Shown here in pieces: positions 57,295-64,000 of a stretch of 64,000 nucleotides of DNA. Location of the stretch: positions 159,170,688 through 159,234,687 of the forward strand of contig OW121848.1 of NCBI GenBank assembly GCA_933228895.1. The letters are read 5' to 3'. The notes below the pieces were generated by a model. That model was given only the letters and a program-made list of their open reading frames with translations, did no database searches and was not told where the DNA came from. The translations under genes and the position numbers were made by a program. The DNA is from Platycnemis pennipes (lineage: Eukaryota; Arthropoda; Insecta; Odonata; Platycnemididae). Every line of letters begins with the position of its first letter. The stretch's first letter is position 1.

Positions 57295-57740
57295 ATACGG
57301 TCTGACAATGATTCCCAATAGACAAGTTACCCTAATAAGTATAGTTATCGTGGCATCCCTTTGCAGAAAGTAGTGCAATGGAGGAATAGCTGATAAAACT
57401 ATATTCAGTCTCAACCTCCTAATAATAGAAGGTAAAAACCGCCAAATCAGAGACATTATGTATTCGGAAAACTTAAGTCAAAGATAGAAAACAGCAGATC
57501 GGGATAGTAATTTGTGTAAGGTGGTGAAAAATAGCAAAGGGATAGGTAGGGGAAATATTTTAGAGTAGTCTGTAGTGCATGATGCATGTATTAACCCCTT
57601 AAATACTATAGATACTAACAATCTTGTTGCATGAGACCCTATAGTTGCTTGTTTGCATGTCGGTAGTGCATGCTTGGTGATCTTCACCCCCTGCCACACA
57701 CCCTTGCGGTGGCTTGCAGGGTATCGTGTAGATGTAGATG
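57295..57740 (+). repeat. CR1-like LINE (family B), two fragments in opposite orientation
   Basis: 57295-57370 (GGTCTGACAATGATTCCCAA, then TATAGTTATCGTGGCATCCC) matches the minus-oriented copies. From about 57420 the sequence is plus-oriented, through AGCAAAGGGATAGGTAGGGG and CACCCCCTGCCACACACCCT to GTAGATGTAGATGTAG. It marks an inversion or two independent insertions. Confidence 0.65.
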
Positions 57741-58779
57741 TAGAAAAAATAAGACAACGGCCACTACTGGAGCGACAAATTCATGGCAATTATTGTATGG
57801 CACTTAAACATGGACTTTAAGAAAAGAGGATAAAAATAGGCTGTCCGCTTTTAAGATGTTGATGTGAAGAAGAATAGAGGAGGTGAGATAAGGGGAATGA
57901 GACAAAAACGACAAAGTGCGAGGAATGGCAGGTGAGGAAAGAAAGTTGACTGAGGAAATTAGGGAAAGCAGAATGAGTTGATGGAGCGGGTGACAGTTTG
58001 TTTAAAGAAAGGGAAGATAGGAAGTATGTATATGGAAATAAATACGCACATCATATGGATAATTGGGGCCACGGGAAGAATTAAATGGCCGTAAAAACCT
58101 ATTTTAAACTGTAGAAGACTAATGATAATCACAGCAGAAGAGATGTAGACAGGGGGAAATAGCGGTAATAATTAACAGAATATTGGCCAGAAGTTTAGTG
58201 AGAATTAACCGTGCAGTTGGGTTACAGTCTAAAGATACAACCGACATAGTACAGGCCCACATCTCAGCATTGAATTCGCAGGGGAATAGGTAGATCGCTT
58301 GAACGAGTAGCTGAAAGAAATTATAGGTAATGCCTCAAGAAGAAACATTTTAAATTCACGGAGGACTGGATTTCGACGGGCAGTAATCCAAAATAACATG
58401 TGCGGCAGGGGGCTCCTCTCATCAGGCAAGCATTTTGTATGGAATAACAAACACGCTGTAAGGAATACACCCCAAATGATACTTTGGAAAATTGCCCAGG
58501 GAATGAATTGAATTTACATTAATTAAAAGGACTCCTACCTCAAGGTAGCATCGTTTGGGAACAATATGATAAAGGATAGAGATAGGAAGGTCATTTAGGT
58601 TCATTTTTGACCTCCGCCAGAATCAACGCATTATGGTTAAAATAAACGTGGTTTTTGGTGAATGATGGCACTAAAATTTCGTTGAATAAAGCTCTGCAAC
58701 GCTGCCATAACTAAGTGCTATATAAAAATAAAGTAGCTATGATTAAATCTGGACCCACCCAGCTGTGAAGAAGCAAGAA
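57741..58779. other. No recognised gene
   Basis: Purine-rich in part (57880-58020). Nothing assigned. Confidence 0.35.
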
Positions 58780-59160
58780 TAAGGAAAGGGGTGAGACAAG
58801 ACTGTGCACTATCTCCCGTAATTTTTAATGTTTATGTCGAGAGAGCTATCAATGGAATCAAAGAGAAGTCTTATGGAGTGAATATCCATGGAGAAAAAAT
58901 TAGCATGCTGCAATTCGCTGATCACATAGCACTCATAGCAGAGAAAGAGAAGGAACCGAATAAGATTCTAATAAACATGGAAGGGAGAATGGCTAGATAT
59001 CATCTGAAGATAAATAAGAAGAAGACTAAGATATTGGTGTGCAGCAAGAGAGAAGAGGCCAAAACCAACGTTGAACTAGGAAAACAAAATCTGGAAGAGG
59101 TGAAAGAGTTCTGTTACCCAGGAAGCCGAGGAACCAATGATGGAGGAAGCAAGCGCGTAA
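58780..59160 (+). pseudogene. LINE family A, reverse transcriptase core
   Basis: Reads VRQDC/MRQDCALSPVIFNVYVE, then FADHIALIAEKEKEPNKIL and YHLKINKKKTKILVCSKREE, then VKEFCYPGSRGTNDGGSK. This is the palm domain: the QDCALSP block, then the catalytic FADD box, here FADH. The second catalytic Asp is lost, so it is inactive even where the frame is open. The frame ends where family A similarity stops, without the 3' tail. Confidence 0.8.
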
Positions 59161-59819
59161 ACAGTTTTATGTCTACTTTTTTCAGGGATCAATTATATTC
59201 CGGGTATGACAACTGCCGAGCACTTACGTATTCTTCGAGTAACCAGTACTGACAAGGATTACAGTACATATGGTACTGATCAATGACACACTTCGTAGCA
59301 TAAATCGTCTGCAATCGCGACGTGATTCATGACTGACGGAGGTACCGGATCTGCATTTTACTCCCCTAAAATCGTTCCAAACATCTACAAATATGGCTGC
59401 TACGGAACGAAATTTTAACATAAATATTAGCCTGAAACGGCCGATTGGGCAACCTAAAAAAATATATTTTATCCGTTAATTAATTAGTCACAATATACTA
59501 GTTTTTGAGATAGCCTTTTCTGGAGAAAGTTTGAGAAATAAAATTATTAAGGGAGGGACGTCAGCATTCCTCCATAAGAGCAATGTAATTTGAGACTGAA
59601 AATGACTATTTTAAAATCCTGTGATCAGCTTTAAATGGCAGATGACCCTCAATTATTTTTTCATGGATCGACGAGTGAATGGTTTCTCTACAATATATCA
59701 AAATATCAAGGAACTTCATCGGAGGTACATGAAGTAGAGGTTCTACCTTAAACAATGAATAGTTTATCTTATAGTTTTAAGGAAAACAGAGGTTTTCAAT
59801 TTCGTCTGAAATGAAGACT
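59161..59819. other. No recognised gene
   Basis: AT-rich. Nothing assigned. Confidence 0.4.
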
Positions 59820-60350
59820 CACGTCCACCCGTCGCTCTTATTTCGCCCACTCTTCACCTCGCCAATTCAATCGCTACAAAGGTGACCGCTATTTCTCGTT
59901 CCCAAAAATTCCCTTTTTTTTAATTTCCCATCAGAGCACCGCCGCGGCCTCCATCGAAGCCTCTTCTCCACCTCTTCTCCTCCCCCCTCAGCTCCTCCCG
60001 TGGTCTCCTTAAATCCTCTCTCCGTCCCTTGCTTCGCTTTGCAACGCGCGCCCGTTGAGGTCCCATGCCAACGCCGCCGCTGACACAGCTTTTCCTCTCG
60101 GCCCCTTCCTTCCTTCCTCCCGCTCACAATGGGAAGAAGAGGACGATCTTCGCGCGGCACAGCCTCCGTCCTCACCATCTCCCGAGCGTCACCTCGCAGG
60201 GATCGCAAAGGGGGGAGGGTTGGGAGACCCCTCGCCTATGTTCCCGCCTCCACCTCCTCCAAACATGCGCCTTCCCCAACGCAGGGTGCAACTCGAAAGC
60301 TCGCGGAAGGAAATTCATGGTGGCCAACACTCCCCACCATCAATCCGATG
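59820..60350. repeat. Pyrimidine-rich, CpG-containing tract
   Basis: C/T-rich with CpG, and overlapping frames on both strands. There are no domains. Confidence 0.55.
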
Positions 60351-60520
60351 AGTCTAAAATCTTTAACTCTTATATTTTGCTGCAAAAGCATTAAGTTTAC
60401 GCCTCGCGGTACATTGCAGTTAATATTTTACAGTAGTTAAATGTATTCCATTTAAAAAGCTTAGATTACTTTACAATGTTAATAACCTCTGCATTCACCC
60501 ATCTTCACGTTTTATCTAGT

Positions 60521-60755
60521 GGGTCGTGATGGCCTAGTGGGTAGAGTGATTTTCTAATGACCCGAGGGTCCCGGGTTCAAATCCCGGGACGTCCCACGTA
60601 AAATCTTCGCGATTCGATTTTCTGCGTGTCAGACATTCGTAGGAAATCACAAGGGGCCTTGCGAAAAGAAATGGCCCCTATCCTGAATGTGTGAATTTCA
60701 CACGTCGATGGCTTGGTATAAGCTGAGCTCTACCCTCACCTATAGAAAAAAAAAC
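60521..60755 (+). mobile_element. tRNA-derived SINE
   Basis: The tRNA-like head GGGTCGT...ACGTCCC has a clear T-arm, CCGGGTTCAAATCCCGG (box B). The box A region is GATGGCCTAGTGGGTAGAG, and the anticodon stem does not pair. The body follows to GAGCTCTACCCTCACC and an A-run. This is the most complete SINE here. Confidence 0.7.
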
Positions 60756-60937
60756 CTTCGGTTTGAACACAAGCTTTTTTACGTTTCAGTTGTGGTAATC
60801 GTTGAGCATTTGAAAATTATAAAACTGTTTCTTCGAAAACGATGATGGAACGGCATTTTTGACTGCTTATCCTGCTCTTTTCTAAGCTAAAGTGGCCGAA
60901 CCGAAAGTTGCCTTCGATCCATGGATACTGAATTTTA

Positions 60938-61937
60938 CGAGGGTCATCCGGAAAATAAGTTCCGTTTTGGTCTGTAGGTTGCTAGGGTTTTTGTTTATAA
61001 ATTTTGGCAACGTTGTACGAAAGAGGGGAACCTTCTGAATAGAATGAGAGGTGAAGGGCCGCAGTATCCTTAAAAACACGTTCACAGCAAGTCATTGAAA
61101 TGGAGCCCTCGACGTCGCGTCCCGCCACCTCTGTGCCTGTTCCGTTTCGAGACGTTGTCCGCGGAGTGATTCAATTTCTTCATGCCCGTGGGTTCAAATC
61201 GGTCGAAATTCATCAACAGCTTGTTTCTGTGTATGGAGAGGGTGTAATGAGTGAGTCGATGGTGAGGAGATGGGTTCGTGAATTTAAGGCGGGAGGACAT
61301 TCACTTGAGGACGAGAGTGGAAGAGGCAGACCCTCAATTGTCACGGACGAACTTGTGGCAAAAGTCGAGAATGATGTTCGCGAAGATCGCCGTTCCACCG
61401 TGGATGAACTCCACGAGTGACTTTTGCCTCTAGGAGAAACAATTAACGCCTCCCGGTATTGTGAGACCCTGAAGAACCTTCGTCGGGCCATGCAGAACAA
61501 GAGAAGAAGAATAAATGACCTCTGGTGTGTGCCTTCTCCACGACAATGCACGGCCTCACGTCGCTCGTTCCATTACGGAACATTTGGATCATTTCGGTTG
61601 GGATGTTCTGACCAATCCACCTTACAGTCCTGACTTGGCCCCTTCAGACTTTCATCTGTTCACCAAAATGAAGGAGGGATGATCCGGAGAACGTTTCACA
61701 AGTGACGAGGAAGTAAAAGAAACTGTTACCAAATGGACCAAGGAGGTGGCGGGAAGCTTCTACGAGGAGGGGATTTCAAAGCTCAGTTGTCGGTATACGA
61801 AGTGCATTGAAGTTTCCGGAGATTATGTGGAAAAATAATACATATTATCAAGAACGTTTTCTGTAAGTTTAAATTTTTTCAATAAAAACTCGATTAATAA
61901 GAAGAAAACTTATTACTTATTTTCTGGAAGACCCTCG
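60938..61937 (+). mobile_element. mariner element with both ends, internally deleted
   Basis: Ends CGAGGGTCATCCGGAAAATA and (reverse strand) CGAGGGTCTTCCAGAAAATA are flanked by TA (60936-60937 and 61938-61939), the mariner target. The length of 1000 bp is short of the usual 1.3 kb because about 300 bp of the transposase gene is missing. Confidence 0.9.
61100..61838 (+). pseudogene. mariner transposase, deleted
   Basis: The start at 61100 reads MEPSTSRPATSVPVPFRD. The helix-turn-helix DNA-binding region follows: FLHARGFKSVEIHQQLVSVY, then MSESMVRRWVREFKAGGHSL and GRGRPSIVTDELVAKVENDV. After TVDELHE a stop and a deletion remove the block holding the first catalytic Asp (the GDETW region). The remainder has GETINASRYCETLKNLRRAM and, in another frame, LLHDNARPHVARS and YSPDLAPSDFHLF with the second and third catalytic Asp, then an in-frame stop near 61680 and the end VSGDYVEK at 61838. 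It cannot be active, but the DNA-binding part is an intact frame of 106 residues. Confidence 0.88.
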
Positions 61938-61971
61938 TATAAGGGTCAAATTTTTCCATACAATGTTTCTA

Positions 61972-62700
61972 CATCTACACAATGCCCTGGAAGCCACCGC
62001 GAGGGTGTGTGGCAGGGGGTAAAGATCACCAAGCACTATTGACATGCAAACAAGTAACTATAGGGTCTCATGCAACTAGATTGTCAGCATATATAGTATT
62101 TAAGGGGTACATGTATCATGCATTACATGCTACTCTAAAATTTAGCCCTACCTATCCCTTATGCTGCCTTATTGCTTTCTCTTATAGTACGGGGGAAAAA
62201 TGCCATTTTGAATCTATCAGTACGACAATCTGTCTCTCTAATCTTATTTATCTGGTCGAATCTAGCATAATACGCTGGTGTTTTTAATATGTGCCTAACA
62301 TCTTCAGTAAAACCATCCTATTGAAATTTCTCTAATAGATTTAATCTGTACTGTAACGTGCGCTCTGATAATGATTCTCACCCTAATTCTTGTATTAAAT
62401 CGGAAACACTAACTTAACTTATCGTAACACCTTTTAACGAATCTATCTGCTCTACGCTGCACACTGTCTTGTTCTCTGATCAAACCTAATTCATTAGGAT
62501 CCCATACACTGGGCTGCATACTCAAGGTGGGACCTAACTAGAGAAAGATAACATCGGTCTTTTGTCTTCTCATCACATTTTCAAAGTAATCTTTTTATAA
62601 ATCCTAGCTTTCTCTTCGCTAGGCCGCATATTTCCCTGATGTATCTTCCCCTCATTAAATCTTTAGTGATTTTTGCGCCTAAATACTTATGGTTTCAGCG
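61972..62700 (-). mobile_element. CR1-like LINE (family B), longest copy
   Basis: Tail ATCTACACAATGCCCTGGAA, GGGTGTGTGGCAGGGGG and the TGACATGCAAACAAGTAACT block are followed by sequence corresponding to the C-terminal region (GATCCCATACACTGGGCTGC, TAGGCCGCATATTTCC). It extends further upstream than the copy at 27225, but frames are broken. Confidence 0.7.
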
Positions 62701-63337
62701 CTTTTGATCTCCGTGTAACTAATTTTATAGCATCGCTCTATCGCACTTTTTAAGGTTAAGTTCTAACTGCTTTTGTTTTAGTTCTTCTTCTAATGCTTCT
62801 AATGTTTGGGAAATCCCCCCTGGCCCTCGCCCCCTCCCCCTCCCTAATCTTCCCACAACGGCACGAAATGGAGAACAGCGCGCGCTTGACTAGACAGAAC
62901 ACTCCCGCGTTGCAGAATATTGCGCGCGGCGGCGCAGCGGGACGCCGGACGCTATTTCGCCGGCAGACCCTGTCGCCTCCAGATCCTCTGCCACCAGTCA
63001 CCAGGATATGGGCCAGTGGGGTGGGAACATTTATGCTTCGAACCTGCGAGACAAGCAGCCATATAATACCGTGACACGAACAATGTTGCTAGAACAATGA
63101 ATCCCCACTGAAAACGATTCAGCGATATGAGTACGGCACAATGAAAGACAGTAGGTAAAATGATCACAGTTGTTAAAACCAAAGTTAAATTAAATTTGGT
63201 CCACATATAAAACAGTTTCAAAGCACTGTCCTTTGCAAGGCATGTCTGTGCATGTGGCTGGATAGATGTATCTTCAAAACGCCGGTCAAGGCATCTTGTG
63301 TTTGGTGAACGACTTAGAGTTACCAGGATGGGTGTTT
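62701..63337. other. No recognised gene
   Basis: Contains a GC-rich patch at 62870-62980 with overlapping frames on both strands. Nothing assigned. Confidence 0.35.
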
Positions 63338-63628
63338 TTGAAACCGTCGGGATTATCTCGAATAGGTAACCAAGGAGTCACGTGGAACAAACACAAATGG
63401 TTTTCAGATTTATTGAGTCTAAATCACTCGTTACAATATTATAAATTGGTTTTCACTTGAGTTTTTCCTATATCTCTCGACTATAAAGCCCCAATATGAG
63501 ATAAACCCAAGGTAAACAGTTAATGAGGTTGTAACCAGTGGTTTTAACACACCAAATTTTCGAAACATTCGTGTCAATACTACGTGATTCCTTGGTTACC
63601 TATTCGAGATAATCCCGACGGTTTCGAA
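63338..63628. repeat. Inverted repeat with 46-bp arms
   Basis: Left arm 63338-63383 (GAAACCGTCGGGATTATCTC, then GAATAGGTAACCAAGG) and right arm 63582-63628 are reverse complements apart from about one substitution and one single-base gap. The spacer is about 198 bases, AT-rich, without coding sequence. The near identity of the arms suggests recent origin or conversion. No target duplication is visible and the family is not recognised. Confidence 0.8.
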
Positions 63629-64000
63629 CACAGCCACGCAGGCATGGAAGGCAAACCGACTAATGCACGTAGTAAATAAATTTGGTGTTATGTATGAGAC
63701 AAAAACTTCTGTTTGTGGGTTACGATAGATTATTCCCATTACATGTTTTTTATAGTCTTTGACACACTACTGTAGTCGTTATGAAACTTTTGTGAAGATC
63801 TCGTCTGTAACCACACGCGTTCTTATTAGGCCATTTATTTCTCAGATCTTAATCCCCACGATGCCATCTAACATATTAATGCGAGGACTAGCACACGATT
63901 TCAGTGCTGTGTGGGATTGGAAACCACGACATTTAACCCAAATGCGGCAGACCCGCTTGTTACCTGCATGCTGTAAATACTGTCAGCCTGTGTTTTATTT

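Noticed and set aside
60521..60595. Functional tRNA gene
   Set aside because: The anticodon stem does not pair and the sequence continues into a SINE body.
1..64000. CRISPR array, bacterial operon or viral genome
   Set aside because: No regularly spaced direct repeats, no operon-like coding density, and no viral structural or replication gene seen; the content is eukaryotic repeats.

Overview
The window looks like a piece of a large, repeat-rich arthropod nuclear genome, most likely an insect. No intact protein-coding gene could be recognised. What is readable is a dense, nested graveyard of transposable elements: two piggyBac elements, a mariner, a hAT, a PIF/Harbinger-type element, a Penelope-like GIY-YIG fragment, at least three LINE lineages and several tRNA-derived SINEs. 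In among them are two degenerate minus-strand open frames that resemble insect chemoreceptors. The species is not identifiable from what I can see.

Layout. 1-12 kb: a nearly complete but frame-broken piggyBac element with matching ends at TTAA (965-4214), LINE 3' ends (5753 and 7385), and a second, PGBD4-like piggyBac relic on the minus strand (10471-11550) flanked by palindromes centred on TTAA. 12-15 kb: unrecognised sequence that could hold regulatory DNA (a CRE site at 12722), then a GTTGC-rich miniature element (14898-15325). 15.6-17 kb: a LINE C-terminus and a Penelope-type GIY-YIG frame split by a 786-bp hAT element with an 8-bp target duplication. 17.3-20.4 kb: a dispersed repeat (here called X) in two inverted copies around a 600-bp core, with a 974-bp TTAA-flanked element inserted in the right arm; a third X copy lies at 37.6 kb. 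20.4-27 kb: unrecognised sequence and CpG- and pyrimidine-rich tracts. 27-38.9 kb: CR1-like LINE copies, SINEs, the two chemoreceptor-like relics (28.9-30.2 and 32.2-33.4 kb) and a second LINE family (here called A), one copy of which sits inside a CR1-like copy with an 11-bp target duplication. 39-47 kb: LINE fragments and low-complexity tracts. 47-56 kb: a duplicated tRNA-like unit enclosed by inverted repeats, an inverted pair of another dispersed repeat (Y) whose plus copy carries two younger insertions, and a Harbinger-type element with a MADF-like fragment. 57-64 kb: more CR1-like and A copies, a SINE, an internally deleted mariner (60938-61937) and a 46-bp-armed inverted repeat (63338-63628).

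Nothing here works together as a pathway. The value of the window is the insertion record: several insertions can be read against an uninterrupted relative inside the same window, which fixes their boundaries and target duplications. Element assignments rest on protein motifs and terminal structures read by eye. Divergences, ages and copy numbers were not computed.
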